Positions 8,324 through 15,995 of a stretch of 17,736 nucleotides of DNA are shown here, piece after piece. The stretch is from Zygnema cylindricum. Its lineage: Eukaryota > Streptophyta > Zygnematophyceae > Zygnematales > Zygnemataceae. The stretch is from the NCBI GenBank assembly GCA_037447655.1, contig JBBHKE010000092.1:199433-217168 (forward strand). Reading direction: 5' to 3'. How positions within the stretch are numbered: position 1 is the stretch's first letter; each line of letters begins with the position of its first letter. The notes below the pieces were generated by a model that saw only the letters and a list, made by a program, of their open reading frames with translations, was not told the origin of the DNA and did no database searches. Both the position numbers and the translations under genes were made by a program.

Positions 8324-8945
8324 GTGAGTTTCTTGATAAGCAATAATCCTCAACTATAGAAACTTATAACAAGAAACTTAAAAATTTCACGTGAAGCCCT
8401 GAAATCTGCCCTAAAAAATCATCCTTAAGATAACCCCAAAAAATTATAAGACATTAAGAAGTTCACAATGAAATGTGGTTTCTAAACTTTTACCCCATTG
8501 CCCATTTTCTCTTGATAGATTAAGTACACTTCACAAAGGACGAAGAGCTGATGAACCTGGAACTTCTAGAAACGTTTAACCTTCCTTTGAGGGACATTTT
8601 TTAGCACATTTGAATTTCTTAACATTATAAATTAATAGTTACAGTCTATTTGTTCGTTTTGGACTTACCTTGAGGCAAGATTACCACATGAAGGTGATTC
8701 TGTAATGGTCTCACACGAATTTTACCGTATTTTAAGCAGTTGTCATTTGATAGAATGCAGTTGAACATTGAATACTGCTGGTACATTGGATATTGAACAT
8801 TGAACATGGAACATATTTTATGAGTAGATTCCATATATCCGCAACGATGAAGCGATTTCATAAAATCTTCTTATAAATTGTATCTTTTGCTTTTGTCTTA
8901 CTCAAAATTATAGGCTTTTGACTTAGCTTGTTTGTCTTTCTGCAG
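8324..8945 (+). other. Intron between LRR exons 4 and 5
   Basis: AT-rich with no coding signal. A loose ATTGAACAT repeat lies at about 8760-8815. The intron ends in a T-rich tract and tgcag. Confidence 0.5.
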
Positions 8946-9014
8946 GCGACTTCACAACAATATGCTCAGTGGGGTTGTACCAAAAAGTGTCTTTGGCGGA
9001 TATATTGCAGTATT
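8946..9014 (+). CDS. LRR/EGF/proline-rich protein, LRR exon 5
   Basis: A 69-base phase 2-2 exon encoding RLHNNMLSGVVPKSVFGG and ending YIAVL, an L-L--N-LSG-VP plant repeat. Acceptor tctgcag, donor gtgaga. Confidence 0.85.
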
Positions 9015-9618
9015 GTGAGATACCTAAATTTTAAACATAGTATTCCAAAATTGCAAATTATGGATTGCGCTTTTGCTTCTCACTTTTATTGTTACTAAAT
9101 TTGTTGTTTGAAGAATATATTTCGTTATAAACAACTTACTTCAAGGTCAAATTCCTAAAACACATCCTTTATTTTGCAAAACTCAATCAAATCCCTAACA
9201 AACCCTAGAAACTCTCAACAACCCTAAAACCAATAAGATCTTAAAAACTTGTGAAACATGTACACAAGTGGCTTCAAAATAAAAATTTCTCTGTAGAATT
9301 TTTTTGGAATGACTACTATATGAAGTTGTACGCAGAAATTTTCCCCTGTACATTTTTGCATTCATGTTTGTTCAGTGTCAAATTTCTTTCAAGCTAAATG
9401 AAATCGAAATTAAGAGTTATTATTTAGGATTTTGGTTTCTGACTTTCCCAAATTTTATTTGAAAGCCATATTTTTTTCTATGATTGCACCTAATAATACG
9501 ATCAATACAGAATGATGTGAAATCAGAGTGGAAAAAAAGGAACAAACGCAACAAACCGTTTTTCTTTTTTTTAACTCTGAAATATGATGTTCTTTTGTTT
9601 TCATTTTTTTTATTTTAG
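9015..9618 (+). other. Intron between LRR exons 5 and 6
   Basis: AT-rich and unremarkable, ending in TTTTTTTATTTTAG. No exon-like frame seen. Confidence 0.5.
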
Positions 9619-9696
9619 GGATTTGAGCAATAACAAATTCACTGGAAGATTACCAAAAATCAACACTTCAGATAACTGGAACGAGGGAATTTATGT
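9619..9696 (+). CDS. LRR/EGF/proline-rich protein, LRR exon 6
   Basis: A 78-base phase 2-2 exon encoding DLSNNKFTGRLPKIN, then TSDNWNEGIYV. The first half is a canonical repeat; the second half is longer than in the other exons, so the repeat array is loosening toward its C-terminal end. Donor gtgagt. Confidence 0.85.
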
Positions 9697-10292
9697 GTGA
9701 GTTTTTGATTTTTGATTTTTTTTCTAAAAAGAAAAATTATCACTACTTGAAACAGAAATGGTTATATATTGCTTTTGAAACCCTCACCAGATGGCATCGA
9801 TCACTATCATGATAGATAATACTCCTTTTTCCATCTTTTGTTCCTTATTATTGTTATTTTCTTTTCCCTGTTTCTGAAGTCTTCTGGCACCTTATGGACA
9901 CTTCATATACAGTACATTTCCCACTGTTGATAACAATTATTTTTTTCTGTTTTTTTTTCTGTTATTCGGAGCTTTAATTCTAAAATACCTATTTCACAGA
10001 CCCAAGTAAGAGTAAGTAAACAGTCATTTTAGAATGGATGTAGGAGTTAGACTATATGCATTTCATATCTATGGTTGGAAAAAAAATTGAATTTAGTTTT
10101 TGAAAAAGGAGGACATTGAGGTATAAGTACATTTTGTGACTTACATTTAATTTTTGTTTGCTGTTTAGTTTTATTTTACGAGGCAAGACTTCTATACTCA
10201 AAAACCAAATTGCAAAAAATTGATATTAACTTTAAATACTCTTACACTTCAACTTAGTATGGGCTAAAAATTAACCACGAAAAATAATTTAT

Positions 10293-10368
<76 letters not shown>

Positions 10369-11218
10369 GTGAAACGGTTACTTAAAACAATAAACTTTTT
10401 GCATGTGTACATTATGTTTAGAGCTCATCGAATAAAGCGCTTAACAAGGGTAAAAATATGAAATCTGGAGCACTATACATCCAAATGACACACAATTCCT
10501 TATGCAGCTACCAGTGGTAGTTGTAAAAATTACAGATCTATAAGATCGTTTAAGAAAGCATAACATTATTTTGAAGTTTTTTAAATAAATCTAATGAAAA
10601 CTGGATGCCTATGACCATTTGTTTTTGCCTTTTAAAACATCATGTTTTGACCAAAAGACTGCAAAATTTGTTGCCGTACATTATAACTAAAGTTTATGAA
10701 GAGGTTTTTGATTAAATAATATCTACAGTGTTTTTTGACTTTTTTTGATACATTTAAAGAGTTAAAATATTTTTAAATGCCTGAATTTTGCTAGAGTTAG
10801 GTTTCACCATATCTTGTAGTTTACTCTGTATCTGGTCAAATAATATTTATCTCCACCAATTTGCGAGACTGGATTCAAAGATATTTACACATATATGCAC
10901 ACATATATGTATGCGAATATGAAGATAAAGATAAATATATATTACGACAGTCAATCGATATAACAGTAAAAAAACAATACCGATTCCGAGACGTCGAAAG
11001 GGGGAAAAGTAAACAGGCAGTGAAAACAACCCTTTTGGGCAAAATGGGCACTTAGACAATTTTGGGGTTTTTAAGGGTTTTTTTAAAGTTGTTCAGAAGG
11101 GTTTCTTTGGAGCTTTTTGAAGAGTTTTTCTTGTGAGGTTCATTTAGGGGAATATTTTCGCTATTAATAGATTTTTTTTTTGGGGTTTAAGTTACATGCA
11201 AAATTTTTCATTTTGCAG
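9697..11218 (+). other. 1.5-kb intron between LRR exons 6 and 7
   Basis: AT-rich with no exon-like frame. It contains the AT microsatellite at 10299-10366 and, near 11060-11130, a run of TTTTTAAGGGTTT-like G/T motifs. The 64- to 70-residue frames around 10850-11060 on both strands have no recognisable content. Confidence 0.5.
10299..10366. repeat. AT dinucleotide microsatellite
   Basis: An uninterrupted AT run of about 34 units, self-complementary and capable of cruciform formation. It is intronic. Confidence 0.95.
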
Positions 11219-11559
11219 GAATTTGTCCAACAATTTATTATCGGGAACCTTTGACATTAGCTGGTCCACAGGACAGCGGAACTCTATCGACATAAGTCAC
11301 AATTATTTTTCGAAATCTCTTATCAACGGAAAAGAGGTTGGCTCTACAAAGGTCTCCCAAGATGGTAACTGTTTAAGAAATACGACAAAAAAACAATACA
11401 AGAAGCAAAAAACGGCCTCAGAATGCGGTAAATTTTGCAATTCGTATCAGAAAAATGGAAGTTGTGGAAGCAAAGGCGTTTGCAAACCGAAATCAAAAGA
11501 TGTTTTTAAATGTTCATGTGACAAAGGATTTTTCGATCCAGGAAATTTTACTTGTAAAC
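11219..11559 (+). CDS. LRR/EGF/proline-rich protein, exon 7 (C-terminal LRR cap and EGF-like domain)
   Basis: The exon encodes 113 full codons. It opens with NLSNNLLSGTFDISW and IDISHNYF, the last repeats. After a basic linker (TTKKQYKKQKT) it has eight cysteines, in the order C, C-x3-C, C-x5-C, C-x-C, C. The end NGSC, GVC, FKCSCDKGFF and NFTC fits an EGF-like module (C-x-C-x2-GF). EGF and LRR modules are extracellular, so the product is probably secreted or on the cell surface, binding a ligand or wall component. No kinase or membrane segment follows. The donor gtgagt at 11560 leaves phase 1, usual for an EGF boundary. Reading through the donor would add only 15 residues before a stop. With exons 1-6 and 8 the visible product is about 300 residues, N-terminus missing. 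Confidence 0.85.
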
Positions 11560-12094
11560 GTGAGTTATTCTACACTAAAATGTTTTTTTCACATGTGAAA
11601 TACTGAAATTCATCATATCTCTCTCTTTCACCCTATTCTCTCTCTCTCTAAAACTCTCCTTCTTCTTCTCAATCTCCCTTTCCCCCTCCCTCTCCCTCTT
11701 CCTCTCTCTCACCCTCTCCCTCCCCCTATTCCTCTCCCTCTCCCTCTCCCGTTCCCTCTCCCTCGCCCGTTCCCTCTCCCTCTCCCTCTCCTCCCCTCCT
11801 CCCTCCTCTCCCGCTCACCCTCTTTTACTCTCTCGCTCACTCACTCTCTCTCTCCCTCTCGCCCTTTGTCTTTTGTTTTATTTTATCTTTTGCCTTAAAA
11901 TTGCTGACTTTTGGTGAAAAATCGTGGTTTTTTTAATGATTCTGAACATACAAAGTTTATTAAGTCTGAGGACTCAAAATTCAGCTCTCACACATTAAAA
12001 AATAATGTTTTTTTTTCATAAGTTCGTAGTAAATTTCAAATAGACGTGTTTTCTAAGATACTTCTGGTTTTAATTGTGTGATATTTGTCTCCAG
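11560..12094 (+). repeat. CT-rich intron of the LRR gene
   Basis: A CCCTCT/CTCTCC microsatellite fills about 11618-11865 on the coding strand, then AT-rich DNA runs to the acceptor gtctccag at 12094. No coding signal. Confidence 0.8.
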
Positions 12095-12231
12095 GAACTT
12101 CTCCTCCCCCGATGAAAGCACGTAATCCTCCTCCCAAAAAGAAAACACCTCTCTCTCCTCCTCCAAGAAAATCTTTTCCACCCCCTCTTCGACGCTCTCC
12201 TCCTCCCCGATTTTTTTTCCGTAAATCATAG
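12095..12231 (+). CDS. LRR/EGF/proline-rich protein, terminal exon (basic SPPP extensin-like tail)
   Basis: Joined in phase 1 to exon 7, this exon completes an Arg codon and reads 44 residues to TAG at 12229-12231. It contains TSPPP, NPPPKKK, LSPPPRK, FPPP and RRSPPPR, ending RFFFRKS. Ser-Pro3 blocks are the hydroxylation and glycosylation signature of extensin-type wall proteins. Together with an LRR domain they recall plant LRX (LRR-extensin) proteins, in which the LRR precedes an extensin tail that anchors in the wall. Here the tail is short (family tails are usually much longer) and strongly basic. A CCT-rich sequence can produce such a frame by chance, so this exon is less sure than the LRR ones. 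Confidence 0.6.
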
Positions 12232-12283
12232 CCACGTTTCCCGTATGTGTCCGGTTTCTACTTTTAAATAAGTAGAAACGTGG
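12232..12283 (+). promoter_or_regulatory. Two competing hairpins directly after the LRR gene's stop codon
   Basis: GTTTCTACTT (12254-12263) pairs perfectly with AAGTAGAAAC (12270-12279). The overlapping GAAACGTGG (12275-12283) pairs perfectly with CCACGTTTC (12232-12240), which starts at the base after TAG. The two stems share 12275-12279 and so exclude each other. A role in 3' end formation or mRNA stability is speculation. Confidence 0.5.
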
Positions 12284-12807
12284 GTAACTCTTTTATAGCA
12301 AATCTATTTTGCGCGGTTTTTAAATTTAAAAACTTTTATTAGTTATGCTGTCAATGCATCATATTTTGAGTAGAATTTTATCTACAATCCAAGGCATCAA
12401 CAATCTGTTTTGCTTCCTGGTGGTGGCATTATTCACTGTATTTTTTTCTTTTTCTACATCCTTAGTTTTTTTGTTTTTCCTTTTGGCTTTTTTTTTTTTT
12501 AATATGGTTGAGAACTTAAAAGAGTTTGGAGTCGCTACTAGTCCCGAAACTTTGTGACCTAAAATTGTGAATTTAAGTTATGTTCACAAATGTTTGTGGT
12601 ATGTCTTGCTGAAATTCTAAACCATCAAAATTTTAAACGATGCAATTATTAATTTTACTCCTTGATTTTCTATGAAATCATATTAGATGTTGGTATCTAC
12701 ATCCCCCCAACGAATCACAATGTCATGTGACATGCGTTTTAAGGAAAATGTAAAAAGATTATCTCTCGTCCGTCACTGCTCTTTTGCCTCCCTCTCTCAC
12801 TTCGTCT
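12284..12807. other. Intergenic AT-rich DNA; no gene seen
   Basis: Contains a 70-codon frame (12345-12557) rich in F and L from T-runs, with no recognisable content, and probably the 3' untranslated region of the LRR gene near its start. Toward 12770 it becomes CT-rich, the context into which the following retroelement inserted. Confidence 0.45.
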
Positions 12808-12875
12808 CCTTTTGTTGACGTACGTGAAATGTGCGCTCGATATCCGGAATTGTGGTAAAACCCACACTAAAAACC

Positions 12876-12884
12876 TATATAAAA
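12876..12884 (+). promoter_or_regulatory. TATA box in 5' LTR
   Basis: TATATAAAA ends 23 bases before the first base of the tRNA-like domain. It could serve Pol II as the usual LTR promoter. In plants TATA-like motifs at this distance also assist Pol III transcription of tRNA genes. Which polymerase uses it cannot be told from the sequence. Confidence 0.6.
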
Positions 12885-12907
12885 TCGGACCCACCAGCGT
12901 AACATCT

Positions 12908-12979
12908 GAGCTGGTGGCACAGTGGTAGTGCGTTCGCAGCTTAAGTGAAAGGTCCCAGGTTCAAATCCTGGCCGGCTCA
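12908..12979 (+). tRNA. tRNA-like domain (pseudo-tRNA) inside the 5' LTR
   Basis: 72 bases fold as a full cloverleaf. Acceptor GAGCTGG/CCGGCTC is 7 bp with one G-T. The D stem is GCAC/GTGC, the anticodon stem is TTCGC/GTGAA (one G-T), the variable loop has 5 bases, the T stem is CCAGG/CCTGG with loop TTCAAAT, and A is the discriminator base. The Pol III A box TGGCACAGTGG (12915-12925) and B box GGTTCAAATCC (12958-12968) match consensus and stand 32 bases apart. The anticodon loop is AGCTTAA, which would place CTT (Lys) at the anticodon but has G instead of the universal T33. It is therefore unlikely to decode and is better seen as a promoter or structural module. No CCA is encoded and no T-run terminator follows. 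Confidence 0.85.
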
Positions 12980-13034
12980 TCAATCCCTTTATTGGGATCG
13001 TCCATTCTATCCCCCGATTCTAGGAATCTTAACA

Positions 13035-13050
13035 TGGTATCGGAGCAAGG
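13035..13050 (+). promoter_or_regulatory. Primer binding site for initiator-Met tRNA
   Basis: TGGTATCGGAGCAAGG starts directly at the LTR end. The complement of the plant initiator-Met tRNA 3' end is TGGTATCAGAGCCAGG, so 14 of 16 bases match, and the A-to-G change can still pair with U. This is the standard site of plant Ty1/copia elements and TRIMs. Confidence 0.9.
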
Positions 13051-13090
13051 GGGACCAGGTTTACATGGACTATTATGACTGGCTACCTCT

Positions 13091-13100
13091 CGAGGGGGGG
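13091..13100 (+). promoter_or_regulatory. Polypurine tract
   Basis: CGAGGGGGGG ends immediately before the 3' LTR, the place where RNase H-resistant purines prime plus-strand synthesis. Confidence 0.85.
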
Positions 13101-13322
13101 TGTTGACGTACGTGAAATGTGCGCTTGATATCCGGAATTGTGGTAAAACCCACACTAAAAACCTATATAAAATCGGACCCACCAGCGTAACATCTGAGCT
13201 GGTGGCACAGTGGTAGTGCGTTCGCAGCTTAAGTGAAAGGTCCCAGGTTCAAATCCTGGCCGGCTCATCAATCCCTTTATTGGGATCGTCCATTCTATCC
13301 CCCGATTCTAGGAATCTTAACA
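13101..13322 (+). repeat. 3' LTR of the TRIM-like element
   Basis: 222 bp, identical to the 5' LTR at 221 positions (T at 13126 instead of C at 12838). It is followed by the right copy of the CCTTT target duplication, whose next base makes TTTT, the first four-T run downstream of the element's start. TATA box copy at 13164-13172. Confidence 0.93.
13196..13267 (+). tRNA. tRNA-like domain (pseudo-tRNA) inside the 3' LTR
   Basis: Identical to the copy in the 5' LTR, with A box at 13203-13213 and B box at 13246-13256. Here a Pol III transcript would leave the element at 13322 and could stop at the TTTT at 13325-13328 in the flanking DNA. Confidence 0.85.
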
Positions 13323-13327
13323 CCTTT

Positions 13328-13560
13328 TGCTCTCCCTCTTTTGCTCTATCTCTCTCTTCCTCTCTTTCTCTCTCCGTTTTACCATCCCCCTTCGCTCAAT
13401 CCAACCCCTTCCTCACAGCTGCCTATTACTCCTATGTCCCACCCTCTTCCCCTCCTGGGTCTCCCCACCACCCTCAACTCCTCCCTCCCCACCTCCCTCC
13501 CCACCTCCCTCCCACCATCGAGCAGCTCCTCCCTTCCCTCCTCCTCCCCTTCTATATTCT
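13328..13560 (+). repeat. CT/CCCTCC-rich low-complexity tract
   Basis: Pyrimidine-rich DNA with CTCCCTCCCCACCT repeats (about 13478-13515). It continues the CT-rich context found left of the retroelement, confirming that the element landed inside one low-complexity tract. Overlapping P/S/L-rich frames are composition artefacts. Confidence 0.7.
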
Positions 13561-13955
13561 ACTCTTCCTAAAATGCGTCGTAGCACTCCACCGTCCATCA
13601 TTTGTAGCGTTAGGGATCTATTTGTGTAATGCGGTATTACATTTTATAATACTAAGTTAGACAAGGGGACTTGGCAGATTGTAGTCCACGGCCTTAAATA
13701 GTCTTGTTAGCACTAATTTTGTAATTTTTGGCCAAAAAAATTATTATTTACTCTAATAACAATGGGCAGTGTAGTGAGAGACGTCCTTCTCTTTGTGCCC
13801 AAAAATCCGCCAGTGCTTGTTTCTTGGTTTTCCCCCCTTTTTTTTCGGTAAAAGTCGCTTTTAAGCACCCGATTTCCACAGTGAGAAGGCTTTTATCGGT
13901 TGCCTCCCTTCAAAATAATAATACTTAGACCCTATGCCCTATTTCCTCGACCCGA
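13561..13955. other. No recognisable feature
   Basis: Mixed-composition DNA between the CT tract and the copia fragment. A 66-codon frame at 13728-13928 has no recognisable content. Confidence 0.4.
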
Positions 13956-14143
13956 AAAACCGTCAGGTCTCCATGGGTCTTGAGGCCAAAATTATTCTCC
14001 GACAGTAGTCTTTAAATTTCTAAAGTTGGTTTGTGACCAAGGGCTATTCTCAAGTTGATGGCCTTGATTTTCATGAACTATATGCTCAGGTCACAAACTT
14101 CACTTTAATTCCAACAATTCTCTTCCTTGCCGCCATTGATTTG
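13956..14143 (+). pseudogene. Ty1/copia reverse transcriptase fragment, frameshifted
   Basis: Two pieces of the N-terminal part of a copia-type reverse transcriptase (RVT_2) lie in different frames. The first (from 13956) reads KTVRSPWVLRPKLFSDSSL. The second (from about 14033) reads TKGYSQVDGLDFHELYAQV. In the family these correspond to the KPVG-KWVFK-K---DG-(SL) and ARLVAKGYSQ--G-D(Y/F)-ETF-PV blocks. A stop codon and at least one frame change separate them, and homology ends after a FLAAID-like segment. The catalytic YVDD region is absent, as are LTRs. It is a decayed relic, 630 bases from the TRIM but not evidently part of it. Confidence 0.75.
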
Positions 14144-15115
14144 GTCGGCCTTCTAACAAAGAAAAAGAGATGTAGCGATATACTTTATGAAGCCCGAAGG
14201 TTTTACTTCGCTCGCTCAAATAAACCTTTGTATGCAGCCTCAATAAATCTATATGGCTGTACACGAAAGAAGAAGAGGAGTAAAGAATGTACAAGATTTT
14301 GATAACGAATTTTTGTGGTAAGTGAAGTACGGATCTCAAATTAAGACTCAAAGTAGACCGAGAACGGAACAATAGCAGAAACCAAACGCTAGATCTCAAA
14401 ATTAAAACTGAGATTGAGAATAGAAAAATGAAAACTTTACAGAAAATAAAATGTGGCAAAGTGAATATTTCAACATCAACAACCACAGTGCTGTACATCT
14501 GAATCAGTCACGGTTTTATAAATTTTGAAAAGCTAATCGTAGAAGCAAAAATGTGAGATGCTTTTGATCACTTTCACGGATGATGCCACGGAAGCAAACA
14601 ATAAATATAGAAAGGAAGACAACAAAAGCCAACAAACGAGCAAAGATGAGACAAAGTTAACAAGCAAAAAGTTAGCGCAGATACTTTCTCACTTCATTTG
14701 AGCTCCACTGTGAGAGCACATGTTGGCATATAATTGCGTACTTTATTCTGCTTTTATGTGCGCATTTTACTTTTTTCGAGCGCATTTACCATGCGCGGCA
14801 AAGTCGCTAACCGCAGATCTCAAATCTAAGGGACAGAGTCAAGCCGTACAAATCCGTGTGCTTTTAGTACGGATTGACACGGCAAAAACGACGTACAAAA
14901 TTTTGCATAACGTACGACACAAAGCGTTTGCAATTGATAGTATAGACCCGTTTTTCCGCATTCCTAACCTAGTGCACCCACAATAGCGGGGGTGCACAGA
15001 CATCAATCGACGAGCACAACTTTTTCCGTACTTTTTCCGAAAATGTTGGCCAAACGTAAACGTATCAGGCTATTACCACATCCAAAGTTGATCAAGTAAA
15101 GAAAGTGAATGGAGA

Positions 15116-15386
15116 AAGTACCTGCGCGCAACAATTTTATTTACATGTGGTTGCCGCAGTTTTGTTACCGTAAACCTTGGCCGGCCGTGTGAATTGTTGT
15201 TTTTTTTATGACGGTCGACGTTCGCAAGCGCAACATTTTTTTAACCGGTCGTTACAATATTTTTCAATTCAAAGTTGTTCGACGGATGGATCGTCAAGAA
15301 TAAACTCAAAGGTACATAACTTGTACTAATCTGTACTTAGAATGCACAATTTTTGATAAGATGACGTAAGTACCTGCGCGCAACAA
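15116..15386 (+). repeat. Pair of 19-bp direct repeats
   Basis: AAGTACCTGCGCGCAACAA is found exactly at 15116-15134 and 15368-15386, 252 bases apart. The sequences around the copies do not align, so they are not LTRs. Their meaning is unknown. Confidence 0.75.
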
Positions 15387-15972
15387 AAAATGTCTCTGCG
15401 ATTAGCAATTCCCTAAAGTAAATTAACGATCCCGCTTTCGAGCATCGGAAGACTCCAAAAAGAAGTACGGATAATCTTCATTGATAAACAAAGCAGCAAG
15501 ACTAACGCGGTGTGCCCATGTTTTAAAGTAAGGGTTTTTTTCATAGATGTCCCATGCGAATATTACGCACTATATAAACTAACGAATAGTACTTACGCTA
15601 CGCATCAAACGATGTTGAAAAGTTAATAAAATGAGTACCCTACTTTGCACCTATACTCCGCACTTTTTAGGGTTATGTAAGGGGTTTTGAAGGGTTTTAG
15701 ATTGAATTTCCGTACACTACGTATATTTCAGTATCACTACCGTACCTCAACACTTTTCACCATAGTTCAAAATTAGGCGATTTATGGTAGGCCTTTGGTA
15801 GGCGCAAGTTGTGTTATGGGCTTTTCATGTGATCTTCTTAGATTGCTACTTTGATCGCTACTTTGATCAGCGACCGTCCGATGACGTTTAATTCTCTATC
15901 GAACGATGTGTTACTCAACCGTGTTACTTTTTTTTTCATTTTGCGACTAATACAATATGGGTCTTAAGGTCA

Positions 15973-15995
15973 TATTGTATGTTTTGCATACAATA
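15973..15995. repeat. 9-bp perfect hairpin
   Basis: TATTGTATG (15973-15981) and CATACAATA (15987-15995) surround the loop TTTTG. No T-run or gene edge gives it an obvious role. Confidence 0.7.

Larger units (their letters stand above)
12813..13034 (+). repeat. 5' LTR of the TRIM-like element
   Basis: 222 bp, TG...CA bounded with 4-base inverted tips (TGTT/AACA). It contains, in order, a TATA box (12876), a tRNA-like domain (12908-12979), a small hairpin ATCCC-TTTATT-GGGAT (12983-12998) and a pyrimidine-rich 3' end. It differs from the 3' LTR only at 12838 (C here, T at 13126), in a CpG context. Confidence 0.93.
12813..13322 (+). mobile_element. Complete TRIM-like LTR retroelement (510 bp) with tRNA-like sequences in both LTRs
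   Basis: Two 222-bp direct repeats (12813-13034 and 13101-13322) start TGTTGACG and end TTAACA and differ at one base. They flank a 66-bp interior that begins with a primer binding site and ends with a polypurine tract. The element is bordered on both sides by CCTTT (12808-12812 and 13323-13327), a 5-bp target duplication as made by retroviral-type integrase. It has no protein-coding capacity, so it must use proteins of another LTR retrotransposon. Size and layout fit plant TRIMs. Its unusual feature is a tRNA-like sequence with Pol III A and B boxes inside each LTR. Orientation is set by the primer site and polypurine tract. Confidence 0.93.

Noticed and set aside
11560-11606. Reading exon 7 through to the stop at about 11604 as the protein end
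   Set aside because: A strong gtgagt donor with the phase usual for EGF modules, plus an in-phase proline-rich exon downstream, favours splicing; not fully excluded.
12908-12979. Functional nuclear tRNA-Lys(CTT) gene
   Set aside because: It lies inside an LTR, is duplicated exactly in the second LTR, lacks T33 and has no T-run terminator, so a tRNA-like promoter domain is the better reading.
13233-13660. P/S/L-rich frames after the retroelement and a G/E-rich minus frame
   Set aside because: Composition artefacts of the CCCTCC-rich tract.
14033-14302. Single 89-codon gene
   Set aside because: The first third is a copia reverse transcriptase relic and the rest has no family resemblance; it is not an intact gene.
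15116-15386. LTR pair formed by the two 19-mers
   Set aside because: Flanking sequence does not align and there is no primer site or target duplication.
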